Assembly (NCBI GenBank): GCA_002256145.1
Contig: NKIP01000018.1
Location: 1-64,000 of the forward strand
From: Comamonadaceae bacterium PBBC1
GTDB lineage: Bacteria; Pseudomonadota; Gammaproteobacteria; Burkholderiales; Burkholderiaceae_C
Direction: 5' to 3'
DNA: 64,000 nucleotides
The position numbers and the translations under genes are program-made. The notes beneath the pieces were generated by a model. The model did no database searches. It saw only the letters and a list, made by a program, of their open reading frames with translations, and was not told the DNA's origin. Below are positions 26,779 to 35,755 of this stretch, piece after piece (the first letter of the stretch is position 1; each line of letters starts with the position of its first letter).

Positions 26779-27442
26779 CAGCCCACTGGCCATGACAGTG
26801 CACGACATGCCCCATCCAAGCGAGGTGGTTCAGGCCGATGCCCGCCGTACTCGCATGGGCCGCTGGAAAATGATTGCCATGTTGCTGATTTGCGCATCGC
26901 CGGTCATTGCCTCCTATTTCACCTACTACGTGATTCGCCCCGAGGCTCGTCGTGTCTACGGTGAGTTGATTCAGCCACAAAAAGACATGCCCCAAGTCTC
27001 AGCTAAAAACCTGAAAGGTGAGTCGGTGACTTTGGCGAGCTTGAAGGGCCAGTGGTTGTTGGTGAACGTGGGACCTGCTGCATGTGCAGAACGCTGCCAA
27101 GAAAACCTGTACTTCCAGCGTCAGTTGCGCGAAATATTGGGTCGGGACAAAGACCGTCTGGATCGCGTTTGGCTCATCACCGACGACGCGCCCGTCGCCC
27201 AAATCCTGCTGCCAGCGCTCAACATGGCCCATGTCCTGCGCCTCGATCTGGCCACGGTGCAAAGCTGGATTCAACCAGCCGCTGGTCAACAGTTACAAGA
27301 CCATTTGTATGTGATCGACCCCATGGGCAACTTCATGATGCGTTTTCCGGCGAACATGGACGTGGTCAGCGCCTCCAAAGCCAAACGAGACCTTGAACGC
27401 TTGCTCAAGGCCTCTTCGTCTTGGGACCAGGCGGGGCGCTGA
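26729..27442 (+). CDS. Membrane-anchored SCO-like thioredoxin-fold protein
   Basis: A protein of about 237 residues with one membrane helix (about residues 48-66) and a periplasmic thioredoxin-like domain. The domain shows a C-x3-C pair (CAERC, about residue 117) where SCO proteins have CPDVC, and DHLYVIDPMGNFMMRF in the place of the later SCO histidine, so it resembles SCO copper chaperones. Position between surf1 and ctaA is typical of Burkholderiales. The start is uncertain: ATG 26729 overlaps surf1 by 50 bases, while ATG 26792 lies 13 bases after the surf1 stop. It probably helps build CuA, but this is inferred. Confidence 0.78.
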   Translation: MSGSKLSNPAAKKDLPDSPLAMTVHDMPHPSEVVQADARRTRMGRWKMIAMLLICASPVIASYFTYYVIRPEARRVYGELIQPQKDMPQVSAKNLKGESVTLASLKGQWLLVNVGPAACAERCQENLYFQRQLREILGRDKDRLDRVWLITDDAPVAQILLPALNMAHVLRLDLATVQSWIQPAAGQQLQDHLYVIDPMGNFMMRFPANMDVVSASKAKRDLERLLKASSSWDQAGR

Positions 27443-27445
27443 AGC

Positions 27446-28576
27446 ATGACCGAAGTTGACCTGTACAACCTGGCCCCTGTGCTTGAGCTGATGGCGGTGG
27501 GACTGGCGGTGGCAGCTTTGCCCTTGGGTTGGTGGTTGTGGCGACAGCGCAGCGCCACCCCCTCTGGTCGGCTCAAGGCATTGACCTTGATCACTTTGTT
27601 CCTGACCTTTGATTTGGTGCTGTTCGGTGCCTTCACCCGTTTGACCGATTCCGGCTTGGGTTGCCCGGACTGGCCGGGTTGTTACGGCAGTGCTACGCCC
27701 ATGGGTGCCAAAGTTGAGATCTCCGCTGCTCAGACCGCCATGCCTACAGGGCCAGTGACCCACGGTAAAGCCTGGATTGAGATGGTGCACCGCTACTTGG
27801 CCACAGGTGTGGGTGTGCTGATCCTGACGCTTGCCAGCATGACCTGGTGGCTGCGCCGCCGAAGCGAAGCGGTCAGCCCATGGTGGCCCACCTTCACCTT
27901 GGTGTGGGTCTGTTTGCAAGGGGCTTTTGGTGCACTCACGGTGACCATGAAGCTCTTTCCAGCCATTGTCACCTTGCACCTGATGTTCGGTATTGGTTTG
28001 CTGGCATTGCTGATGGCCCAGGCCGTGCGCTACGACGGTGCCGGCAAACGGCCTTTGCCTGCGGCTTTGCGCACAGGCTTGTGGTTGGGGTTTGGCGTGC
28101 TGTGGCTGCAAATCGCCTTGGGTGGTTGGGTCAGCACCAACTACGCGGTGCTGGCCTGTCCTGATTTTCCGACCTGCCATGGCCAGTGGGTGCCTGAGAT
28201 GAACTGGCAAGGCTTCAGTGTTTGGCGCGAGTTGGGCCATACCCCTGCAGGTGAATTTTTGCCTTTCAGTGCCTTGTCGTCGATTCACTTTGTGCACCGT
28301 TCGGCCGCTTGGCTGGTGTTGGCTGTGTTGGTGTGGTTGGGTTGGCGCTTGCGCCAGCAACCGGGCTTGGTGTCTGCTGGGCAATGGTTGTTGGGTTTGT
28401 CAGCCCTTCAATTCATCACAGGCCTGAGCAACGTGGTGCTGGGTTGGCCATTGTTGGCCGCCGTGATGCACACGGGAGGCGCCGCCGCCATGGTGGTCAC
28501 CTTGACCTGGGCCTTGAGCATCAGTCGCGCCGATAATCCACGGTCTTCCTCCAATTTCAAAAAGTCTGTCCCATGA
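27446..28576 (+). CDS. ctaA: Haem A synthase
   Basis: A 376-residue CtaA/Cox15 protein with about eight membrane helices that oxidises haem O to haem A. Histidine ligands are seen in [34 protein letters not shown] and [11 protein letters not shown]. The [12 protein letters not shown] and [12 protein letters not shown] loops carry cysteine pairs typical of this family. It starts three bases after the SCO-like gene and overlaps ctaB by ATGA. Confidence 0.96.
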   Translation: MTEVDLYNLAPVLELMAVGLAVAALPLGWWLWRQRSATPSGRLKALTLITLFLTFDLVLFGAFTRLTDSGLGCPDWPGCYGSATPMGAKVEISAAQTAMPTGPVTHGKAWIEMVHRYLATGVGVLILTLASMTWWLRRRSEAVSPWWPTFTLVWVCLQGAFGALTVTMKLFPAIVTLHLMFGIGLLALLMAQAVRYDGAGKRPLPAALRTGLWLGFGVLWLQIALGGWVSTNYAVLACPDFPTCHGQWVPEMNWQGFSVWRELGHTPAGEFLPFSALSSIHFVHRSAAWLVLAVLVWLGWRLRQQPGLVSAGQWLLGLSALQFITGLSNVVLGWPLLAAVMHTGGAAAMVVTLTWALSISRADNPRSSSNFKKSVP

Positions 28577-29469
28577 CCGCCGCCACCGCCCCTTTGCCTA
28601 CTTCTGCATGGCGTCAGTACTACGCATTGACCAAGCCGCGTGTGGTGCAGTTGATTGTTTTTTGTGCCTTGATCGGGATGGTTTTGGCGGTGCCCGGCGT
28701 GCCCAGTTTGGCCGAGTTGATGCTCGGTTTGTGGGCCTGTGTCGGCATCTGGTTGGTTGCAGGGGCAGCCGCGGCTTTCAACTGCTTGGTTGAAAAAACC
28801 ATCGATTCCAAAATGAAGCGCACGGCTTGGCGCCCCACTGCCAAAGGGGAGCTGAGTGACCGTCAGGCCTTGCTGTTTTCAGCTGTCTTGTGTGCATTGG
28901 GTTCGGCCGTGCTCTACGTCTTGGTCAACCCCCTCACCATGTGGCTCACCTTTGCCACCTTTGTAGGTTACGCCATCATTTACACCGTGATCCTCAAGCC
29001 GCTCACGCCACAAAACATCGTGATCGGTGGCGCCAGTGGGGCCATGCCACCGGTGCTGGGCTGGGCGGCCATGACCGGACAGGTCGGGCCTGAGGCCTTG
29101 ATCCTGTTTTTGATCATCTTCTTGTGGACGCCCCCCCACTTTTGGGCCTTGGCACTGTACCGTGTGGAGGATTACCGCAAGTCGGGCCTGCCCATGTTGC
29201 CCGTGACGCACGGCAACGAGTTCACGCGCTTGCAAATTTTGCTTTACACCATCGTGCTCATGGCCTCATGCTTGATGCCTTTTGTGTACGGCATGAGTTC
29301 ATGGCTTTACTTGGTCGCAGCGGTGCTGCTGAGCATCGGTTTCATCGGCTATGCGGTAGCGCTGTACCGCGCCTACTCGGACGAGTTGGCCCGCAAGACA
29401 TTCCGTTTTTCCTTGATCCACTTGAGCGCTTTGTTTGCCGCCTTGCTGCTGGACCATTACATTTTTTAA
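28573..29469 (+). CDS. ctaB: Protoheme IX farnesyltransferase (haem O synthase)
   Basis: A 298-residue UbiA-family prenyltransferase with seven to nine membrane helices, converting haem B to haem O. The Asp-rich first motif is [14 protein letters not shown] with the preceding Asn, and the second loop has [19 protein letters not shown] residues ([16 protein letters not shown]). It overlaps the ctaA stop by ATGA and precedes sco by 9 bases, completing the haem A branch of this operon. Confidence 0.97.
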   Translation: MTAATAPLPTSAWRQYYALTKPRVVQLIVFCALIGMVLAVPGVPSLAELMLGLWACVGIWLVAGAAAAFNCLVEKTIDSKMKRTAWRPTAKGELSDRQALLFSAVLCALGSAVLYVLVNPLTMWLTFATFVGYAIIYTVILKPLTPQNIVIGGASGAMPPVLGWAAMTGQVGPEALILFLIIFLWTPPHFWALALYRVEDYRKSGLPMLPVTHGNEFTRLQILLYTIVLMASCLMPFVYGMSSWLYLVAAVLLSIGFIGYAVALYRAYSDELARKTFRFSLIHLSALFAALLLDHYIF

Positions 29470-29478
29470 GGCCTGAAC

Positions 29479-30084
29479 ATGTCGCGCAGAGTAATTGCAA
29501 AAGCCGCTTTGGCCTTGGGCGTCGCCGCAGCCTTAGTGGGTTTGGTCGCTTGTGGCCAAAACAAACCCGCTTTTCGGGGTGTGGACATCACCGGTGCCGA
29601 TTACGCCCAAGGCTTTGAGCTGAGCGACCAAAACGGCCAAGTGCGCACGCTCAAGGATTTTGCGGGCAAAGCAGTGGTCGTGTTTTTTGGTTACACCCAA
29701 TGCCCCGACGTTTGCCCCACCGCTTTGCAGGAAATGGCCCAAGCCAAACAGCTCTTGGGGGCCAATGCGGACAAGTTGCAAGGTGTGTTCATCACTGTGG
29801 ACCCTGAGCGCGATACGCCCGAGTTGCTCAAGGCCTACATGGCCAACTTTGGCTCAGACTTTGTGGGCCTGCACCCTACGGCAGAGCAACTGCCCAAAGT
29901 GACCAAAGACTTCAAGATCTATTTCAAAAAGGTAGAGGGCAAAACCCCCACGAGCTACTCCATGGACCACTCGGCGGGCAGCTTCACCTTTGACCCACAA
30001 GGGCGAATCCGGCTTTACAACCGCCATGCCAGCGGGGCTGAATCCTTGGCGGCCGATGTGAAAATTTTGTTGAGCGGCAAATAA
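29479..30084 (+). CDS. SCO1/SenC family copper chaperone
   Basis: A 201-residue periplasmic lipoprotein- or membrane-anchored SCO protein. A signal segment ends in LVGLVACGQ, which fits a lipobox with Cys near residue 25. The thioredoxin fold holds the copper-binding CPDVC pair at about 75-79 and the histidine in MDHSAGSFTFD near 164. SCO proteins load copper on the CuA site of subunit II. It is the last gene of the oxidase assembly block and is followed by a hairpin. Confidence 0.96.
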   Translation: MSRRVIAKAALALGVAAALVGLVACGQNKPAFRGVDITGADYAQGFELSDQNGQVRTLKDFAGKAVVVFFGYTQCPDVCPTALQEMAQAKQLLGANADKLQGVFITVDPERDTPELLKAYMANFGSDFVGLHPTAEQLPKVTKDFKIYFKKVEGKTPTSYSMDHSAGSFTFDPQGRIRLYNRHASGAESLAADVKILLSGK

Positions 30085-30122
30085 AGTCACTCTTTTTATC
30101 GTTCAGCTCAAGAAAAAGATGT

Positions 30123-30141
30123 CCTCGCCCAGAGGGCGAGG
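30123..30141 (+). terminator. Hairpin after sco
   Basis: The perfect 8-bp inverted repeat cctcgccc/gggcgagg with loop aga lies 38 bases after the sco stop, between it and the convergent TctC gene. There is no T-run on the plus strand, while on the minus strand the stem is followed within four bases by CTTTTTC, so it may serve the TctC gene better. Confidence 0.55.
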
Positions 30142-30215
30142 CGCTCTCACTGCTGATGGCTGCGTCCAGGACAAGCCTTTTTGACCATAATTCACTGGGC
30201 TTGGTGAATAAGGCT

Positions 30216-31199
30216 TTAATTCACTTCGATTTTCTGGCTTCGGATGATGTCGCCAAGCGCTTTTGTGTCGGACTGAATCCGGTTGCGCAAGCCCTCGGGC
30301 GAAGAACCCACTACCTGCCAGCCTTGCTGGAACAAACGCGCACGCATTTCGGGCGCACGCACGATCTCACTGATCACCGCCGACAGCTTGTTGGTCACAG
30401 CCGCGGGCATTGATGCGGGGGCAGCCACCGCATTCCAGATTTCGAGTTGGTAGTCCTTTACACCGATCTCTGACAGGCTGGGTACCTCGGGGGCCACGGG
30501 GCTGCGCCCAGTACTCGAAGCTCCAATGACCCGCAGCTTGCCGCTGCGCACCTGCGCTGCCGACAGGGCAGGCGGCAGCAAGGCCAATTGCACCTGGCCA
30601 CCGAGCATGGCAGTGATGATTTGAGGGTTGCCAGGGTAGGGTACATGCACGGGTGCAATGTCGGCTTTGGTCTTGAGCAGTTCCATGCCCAAATGTGCCA
30701 CTGTGCCCACACCAGGCGAGGCATAACTCAGCTGGTTACCCGCTTTTTGGGCTTGGCTGAGCCATTCGGCAGCGGTCGCACCCGGTGAGTTGACGGGCAC
30801 GGTGAGCAGCAAGGGGGCTTTGCCGATGAGACTGATGGGCGCCAAGTCCTTGAGTGGGTCGTAAGGCACCTTGGGGTTCAGGATGCGGGCAATCGTCATG
30901 TTGCCGTTGATCATCAGGCCCAGGGTGTGGCCGTCGGTGGACTTGGCAACCAAGTCGGCGGCTATGTTGCCCCCTGCGCCCACTTTATTATCAACAATCA
31001 CGTTTTGGCCCAGAGCCTTAGACAAAGGTTCGGCCAAGGCGCGCGCTGTCAGGTCGGGGCTGGAGCCTGCCGGAAAGCCGACCACCAGACGCACGGTTTG
31101 CGTCGGCCAGGCGGGGTTGGCCGCCTGAGACCAGGCCAAGTTCGTGGCCATGCCGCAAAGCAAAGCCAAGGCGAAACGGCGGGGGAGGAAGTGTTTCAT
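30216..31199 (-). CDS. TctC/Bug-family periplasmic substrate-binding protein
   Basis: A 327-residue solute-binding protein with an N-terminal signal peptide (cleavage after about NLAWSQA) and the family signatures VRLVVGFPAGSSPDLTAR and IVDNKVGAGGNIAAD. It is the second of three orphan Bug proteins in this window and has no enzyme gene beside it: the oxidase block converges from one side and a protease pseudogene diverges on the other. A GGGGATGTCC leader overlaps the start poorly, so the ribosome binding site is weak. Substrate unknown. Confidence 0.9.
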   Translation of the reverse strand: MKHFLPRRFALALLCGMATNLAWSQAANPAWPTQTVRLVVGFPAGSSPDLTARALAEPLSKALGQNVIVDNKVGAGGNIAADLVAKSTDGHTLGLMINGNMTIARILNPKVPYDPLKDLAPISLIGKAPLLLTVPVNSPGATAAEWLSQAQKAGNQLSYASPGVGTVAHLGMELLKTKADIAPVHVPYPGNPQIITAMLGGQVQLALLPPALSAAQVRSGKLRVIGASSTGRSPVAPEVPSLSEIGVKDYQLEIWNAVAAPASMPAAVTNKLSAVISEIVRAPEMRARLFQQGWQVVGSSPEGLRNRIQSDTKALGDIIRSQKIEVN

Positions 31200-31264
31200 G
31201 GGGATGTCCAGTCAAATGAGGGGTGGTCAAAGCTGCATTCATCTTAAGAGATCAGAGAGGGGGG

Positions 31265-31279
31265 TGTCTGACCGTCAGA
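31265..31279. promoter_or_regulatory. Perfect inverted repeat, candidate operator
   Basis: GTCTGAC-C-GTCAGAC is a perfect 7-1-7 inverted repeat in the divergent region between the TctC gene and the protease pseudogene, 66 bases upstream of the TctC start. It has no T-run and is too short-looped for a good RNA hairpin, so a DNA-binding site is more likely. The regulator is unknown. Confidence 0.35.
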
Positions 31280-31314
31280 CCTACGTTTTTTTAATTATTG
31301 TAAAAATCATAAAT

Positions 31315-32583
31315 ATGTTTAATATGATTAAATTAAATAATAGATTATTAAAAATAAATATATTAACAATTTTGAAAGTATCTATGAGCCTGACCCTGAC
31401 AGGATTGGTCAGCGCCCCGATGAACGACATGAACTACGTCATCCGTTTCAAGGAAGCGGCCATGTCCCCAGTCAAGCCTGGCTCGGTGCGTGATGAACGC
31501 ATTGGTGATGATTCTGCGGGCTGGGCCTATGTGGGCGAGCGTGTAGTGGGTCACATCCAGGCGCTGGAGCGCAAGCACCGCCTCAAGGCCAACACGGCTT
31601 TTGACCAATTCTTCAAAGGCATATCGGCCCTATTGACCCCCGCCCAGCTCGAAGTCTTGCGCCGTGACCCCTCGGTCGACTTGATTGAAGAAGAGATCAT
31701 TTATTCGCTGGGTTGACCCTCTTCGGGTGGTGCGACCACCGTCACGATTCAGTCCACCCCATGGGGCATCAGCAAAACAGGTGCCAACCAAAGTTACACC
31801 TTGGCGGGCAATGGTTAGGGCGCGGTTACCGGCGTGGGTACTTTCGTGATCGACACCGGTGTGGACATGAAAAATGCCGAACTGAACCATTCCAATCATG
31901 TCAATTTTGTGGGGGATCGCCAAAACACCGACTGCAATGGTCATGGCACCCATTTGGCGTGCACCATGCCCACTTATGACAACACCTCTGCCGTGGTGGG
32001 CATGGCACCCGGTGTGCCGGTTTATGGCGTGAAGGTGCTCGACTGCAATGGTTCTGGCACCACCACCTCGGTCATCAAGGGGGTGGACTGGGTGGCAGCG
32101 AACGCTCTCTTGCTCGCTATGGCCAACATGAGTCTAGGCGGTGGTGCTAGTCAATTGCTGGATGACGCGGTGCGTGCCGCGCGAGGCATCGTGTTTGCCA
32201 TTGCCGCAGGCAACTCTTCGGCCAATGCCTGCACCGCTTCACCTGCCCGCATTGGCGGCGTGGGCACGCCGGGTGTGCTGGTCACCGCTGCAACCGATGT
32301 GAACGACCTGGAAGCCTCTTTCAGCAACTACGGCAGCTGTGTGGACATCTGGGCGCCTGGTGTGGCTGTGCCCTCGCTCAAGCTGGGTGGCGGTGTGGTC
32401 AGCATGTCGGGCACCGCGATGGCCAGTCCGCATGTGGGTGGTGCTGCAGCCTTGTATTGGGCACGCAACCCCAGCGCCACGCATGGCACCGTGACCAACA
32501 CTTGGCGTCAAATGGCGCAGCCTACCGGTACGTTCAGCAAGGACGGGCAAGCCATTTACCGCCTGCAGGCCAACGTTCAGTGA
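31315..32583 (+). pseudogene. Subtilisin-like (S8, proteinase K type) protease with two in-frame stops
   Basis: A secreted S8 serine protease in one reading frame broken only by TGA at 31714 and TAG at 31816. Order: a signal peptide with basic start and hydrophobic core (MFNMIKLNN to SLTLTGLVSA), an I9-type propeptide (MNYVIRFKE to VDLIEEE), and the catalytic domain with Asp in VIDTGVD, His in CNGHGTHLAC and Ser in SGTAMASPH. The catalytic triad is intact, as are [12 protein letters not shown] and the substrate-binding AAGNSSANAC. The first stop lies exactly at the propeptide/mature boundary. The 100 bases upstream, including the first 20 codons, are strongly AT-rich, unlike the body. Either a recent pseudogene or a gene needing read-through; the former is simpler. 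Confidence 0.85.
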
Positions 32584-32615
32584 ACAACTTTGTTGAGCTT
32601 TCGGCTTGAGGAGGG

Positions 32616-33548
32616 TTAAGCTGCTTCCAAAAGCACTTTTTTCATCTTCTTCATGGCCGCCACCTCGATTTGGCGGATGCGCTCGGCGCTCACGCCGTAC
32701 TCGTCGGCCAGGTCGTGCAGCGTCATGCCGCCCGAGCCGTTGTCGTTCACCTTGAGCCAACGCTCTTCAACGATGCGTCGGCTGCGCTCGTCCAGCACGC
32801 TCAAAGCGTTCGCGAGACCATCGCTGGCCATCACATCCCGCTGGTGCGCTTCGATCATGGCGGTGGGCTCGTGGTTCACATCGGTCAGGTAGGCAATGGG
32901 GCCAAAGGCTTGCTCGCCGTCGTCCGAGGGGGCCGGGTCCAGCAGCACATCGCCTCCTGACATGCGCATTTCCATCTCACGGACTTCTTCGCGCTTGACG
33001 TTCAGGCTATGGGCCATCGCGTCCACTTGGTCGGGCGTCAGGGTGTCGCGGTGCGTGCCTTCATCGGCATCTGACTTGTAGCCTTGCTTCATCGAGCGCA
33101 GGTTGAAAAACAGCTTGCGTTGGGCCTTGGTGGTGGCCACTTTGACCATGCGCCAGTTCTTCAAAATATACTCGTGAATTTCGGCCTTGATCCAGTGCAG
33201 CGCATAGCTGACCAAGCGAACGCCTTGATCAGGGTCAAATCGCTTGACTGCCTTCATCAGGCCCACATTGCCTTCCTGAATCAGGTCGCCGTGGGGCAGT
33301 CCGTAACCCAGGTATTGGCGCGACACCGACACCACCAAGCGCAGGTGCGAGAGCACCAGTTTGCGGGCGGCTTCCAAGTCGTCGTTGGCTTTGAGTTGAC
33401 GGGCGGCCTCTTGCTCCTCTTCGAGGGTGAGCATGGGCATGCGGTTGACCGCAGAGATATAGGCGTCGAGGTGGCCGAGTGAAGGCACGACCGCCCAAGG
33501 ATTGCTCAGCGCGATGGCTGTGGCGGGGGAACCAGTTTGAATGTTCAT
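32616..33548 (-). CDS. rpoH: RNA polymerase heat-shock sigma factor RpoH
   Basis: A 310-residue sigma-32. Region 2 shows DLIQEGNVGLMKAVKRFDP and YALHWIKAEIHEYIL, the RpoH box reads QRKLFFNLR, and region 4 has the helix-turn-helix LHDLADEYGVSAERIRQIE near the C-terminus. It directs transcription of chaperone and protease genes after heat shock. ATG 33548 is preceded by AAAGGAG at a proper distance; the frame extends 12 codons further without a site. A perfect CIRCE operator lies 30 bases upstream, so HrcA should repress it. Confidence 0.97.
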   Translation of the reverse strand: MNIQTGSPATAIALSNPWAVVPSLGHLDAYISAVNRMPMLTLEEEQEAARQLKANDDLEAARKLVLSHLRLVVSVSRQYLGYGLPHGDLIQEGNVGLMKAVKRFDPDQGVRLVSYALHWIKAEIHEYILKNWRMVKVATTKAQRKLFFNLRSMKQGYKSDADEGTHRDTLTPDQVDAMAHSLNVKREEVREMEMRMSGGDVLLDPAPSDDGEQAFGPIAYLTDVNHEPTAMIEAHQRDVMASDGLANALSVLDERSRRIVEERWLKVNDNGSGGMTLHDLADEYGVSAERIRQIEVAAMKKMKKVLLEAA

Positions 33549-33577
33549 ACCAGAACTCCTTTCAGAATAGCCCAATA

Positions 33578-33604
33578 TTAGCACTCTCTTGTGAGGAGTG
33601 CTAA
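33578..33604 (-). promoter_or_regulatory. CIRCE element (HrcA operator) upstream of rpoH
   Basis: TTAGCACTC-N9-GAGTGCTAA is a perfect match to the CIRCE consensus, 9-bp arms and 9-bp spacer. On the rpoH strand its downstream arm runs into TAATAT, a possible -10 hexamer, with TTAGCA as a weak -35 18 bases before, so HrcA bound here would cover the promoter. It places rpoH under HrcA control. Confidence 0.95.
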
Positions 33605-33684
33605 TGCGCCATCAGCACAGTGATCCGTGCAAAGCGCGATCGCAATGATGAAAGGCGCTTGGAGGGGTGTCTGTGCGTTGGCGT

Positions 33685-34860
33685 TCAAAGTACAGATGCA
33701 AAAACGAGGTCCCTGAAAAGTGGTCGGTAGTAGTCCCGCTGGTTGGGTGCCTGGATCATCAGCATCGCGTACATGTCCAGCGCCGGGTCCACAAAGAAGG
33801 TGGTGCCCGCGATACCGCCCCAGTAATACAGGCCCACCGAGCCGGGCACGGGTGAAAGGCCCAAGTGTGTGCGCACCGCAAAGCCGAGGCCAAAACCATG
33901 GCCGGGTGGCAGCAAAGTGCCATCGGCCGGGATGCTTCCTAAGTGGTCGGTGGTCATGAAGTCCACCGTGTGTGGGCCCAGCAAACGCACGCCGCCCAGC
34001 TCACCCCGGTTGCGCAGGCATTGCAAAAAGCGGGTGTAGTCCATGGCGGTGGACATGAGGCCGCCACCACCGCCCTCCATGGCAGGCACTTGGCGGGGCT
34101 CCAAAACCTTCATCGGCACGCCGCCATCGGGGTCGTGCGCAAAGGGCTCGGCAATGCGGTGTTGCTGTTCGGGCGGCACGGCAAAGCCGGTGTCCACCAT
34201 GCCCAGCGGACCAAAAATTTCGGTTTGCAAAAATGTGCCCAAGCTTTGCCCACTGACCACCTCGACCAGCCTGCCCAGCACATCGGTGGCGCGGCTGTAG
34301 GCCCACACGCTGCCGGGCTGAAACTGCAAAGGCATGGCCGCCAGTGTTTGCGAAAACTCGGCGTTGGTGCGTTCGCGCGAGGCGATTTTGGTTTGGCCGT
34401 ATTGCTGCTGCACGGGCGATGTGCCCAAAAATTCATAGGTCAACCCCGCAGTGTGGCGCAGCAGGTCTTGCACCGTGGCGGCTTGCTTGACGGGCTCCAG
34501 ACCCTGGGCGGTGGCCACTTGCTGGTTGGCGTATTCCGGCAGCCAGCGGCTGACCGGATCGCTCAGCAGCAACTGGCCGCGTTCCACCAGCATCATCACC
34601 GCCACCGAGACGACCGGCTTGGTCATCGAATAGATGCGGAAGATGCTGTCGGTCTGCATGGGCGCGCCCGTGGCCGGGTCTTGCTGGCCCACAGCTTCAA
34701 ACAAGGCAATTTGCCCGCGCCGCGCCACCATGGCCACGGCACCGGGCAGCCGGCCGCTGGCCACTTCGCGGCGCAGCACGTCCATCAGCCGCTGCGTGCG
34801 CTCGGGGCACAGGCCCACGTCAGCAGGGTGGGCGTGGGGCAAAGCGGGGTGATGGGTCAT
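33685..34860 (-). CDS. Beta-lactamase family serine hydrolase
   Basis: A 391-residue class C beta-lactamase-fold hydrolase (EstB/penicillin-binding protein group). The SxxK nucleophile motif is SMTK near residue 79, with a YSR triad in SVWAYSRATDVLG serving as the Y-x-N equivalent, and a GGGGGLMST segment; these are typical of EstB-like esterases rather than true beta-lactamases. No signal peptide is seen, so it is probably cytoplasmic. ATG 34860 has GGAGCG nine bases upstream. It is divergent from the Fic gene. Substrate unknown. Confidence 0.9.
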   Translation of the reverse strand: MTHHPALPHAHPADVGLCPERTQRLMDVLRREVASGRLPGAVAMVARRGQIALFEAVGQQDPATGAPMQTDSIFRIYSMTKPVVSVAVMMLVERGQLLLSDPVSRWLPEYANQQVATAQGLEPVKQAATVQDLLRHTAGLTYEFLGTSPVQQQYGQTKIASRERTNAEFSQTLAAMPLQFQPGSVWAYSRATDVLGRLVEVVSGQSLGTFLQTEIFGPLGMVDTGFAVPPEQQHRIAEPFAHDPDGGVPMKVLEPRQVPAMEGGGGGLMSTAMDYTRFLQCLRNRGELGGVRLLGPHTVDFMTTDHLGSIPADGTLLPPGHGFGLGFAVRTHLGLSPVPGSVGLYYWGGIAGTTFFVDPALDMYAMLMIQAPNQRDYYRPLFRDLVFASVL

Positions 34861-35005
34861 GGGGCGCTCCTGAAGAAGGGTGTTTTGTACACCAGCCTGG
34901 TGCGGCGGCTTATCACCTAAAGCAACTGAGGCGTCCATAATTGACGCATGCGCGTTTAAGGGTGCATCCACCGACTTTGACCTTGCCCGCCTTGATAGAT
35001 TTCAC

Positions 35006-35755
35006 ATGAACTTGAGTGACTTTGCCGACCTGGACGCGCTGAAAGCCCGGCTCGATGAACTGCGTCCATTGCCGCCTGCGGCGCTGCGCAATTTGCACGA
35101 AGAATTGGTGTTGCGTTGGACCTACCACTCCAACGCCATTGAAGGCAACACTCTTACCTTGATGGAAACGAAGGTGGTGCTCGAAGGCATCACTGTGGGT
35201 GGCAAGTTGCTGCGCGAGCATTTCGAGGCGATCAACCACCGCGACGCGATTTTGTATGTGGAAGACGTGGTGCCCCGGGCTGAGCCTTTGAGCGAGTGGC
35301 AAATTCGCAATCTGCATCGCCTGGTCCTCAAGCAGATTGATGATGACATTGCGGGCCGTTATCGCCAGCTGAACGTGACGATTGCGGGTGCGCGCCATGT
35401 GCCGCCAGACATGCTGGCAGTGCCAGAGCAGATGGCGGCCTTGCTGAATTGGTACGACACCCAAGCTGGGCAAATTCACCCGGTGGAGCGGGCGGCACGC
35501 TTGCATGTGGATTTCGTGAAGATTCACCCTTTTGTCGACGGCAATGGCCGCACAACCCGTCTCTTGCTCAATCTCGAATTGCTCAAAGCGGGCTTTCCGG
35601 CCATCGTGCTGCCGGTTGAAAAACGTCTGGCTTATTACGAGGCGCTGGACAAAGCCCATGTGACGGGCGATGTACGTGACTTCATGGTGCTGGTGACCGA
35701 CAGCGTGCGCGAGGGCTTTGCGCCCTATTGGCATGTGTTGGGCTTGGAGGGGTGA
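35006..35755 (+). CDS. Fic family protein with intramolecular inhibitory motif
   Basis: A 249-residue Fic protein that would transfer AMP (or another nucleotide moiety) to a target hydroxyl. The catalytic loop HPFVDGNGRTTR sits near residues 174-185 and has the full HxFx(D/E)GNGRxxR consensus. A class II inhibitory helix, SNAIEGN, lies near residues 42-48 in the N-terminal domain, where its Glu would block the gamma-phosphate site; the protein should then be self-inhibited until relieved. There is no adjacent antitoxin gene. ATG 35006 is chosen as the N-terminal helix starts there; the frame extends 42 codons upstream without similarity. Confidence 0.92.
   Translation: MNLSDFADLDALKARLDELRPLPPAALRNLHEELVLRWTYHSNAIEGNTLTLMETKVVLEGITVGGKLLREHFEAINHRDAILYVEDVVPRAEPLSEWQIRNLHRLVLKQIDDDIAGRYRQLNVTIAGARHVPPDMLAVPEQMAALLNWYDTQAGQIHPVERAARLHVDFVKIHPFVDGNGRTTRLLLNLELLKAGFPAIVLPVEKRLAYYEALDKAHVTGDVRDFMVLVTDSVREGFAPYWHVLGLEG

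Noticed and set aside
31714..31716. TGA in the S8 protease read as selenocysteine
   Set aside because: There is no reason for selenocysteine at a propeptide junction, no SECIS-like hairpin is evident, and a second stop TAG follows.
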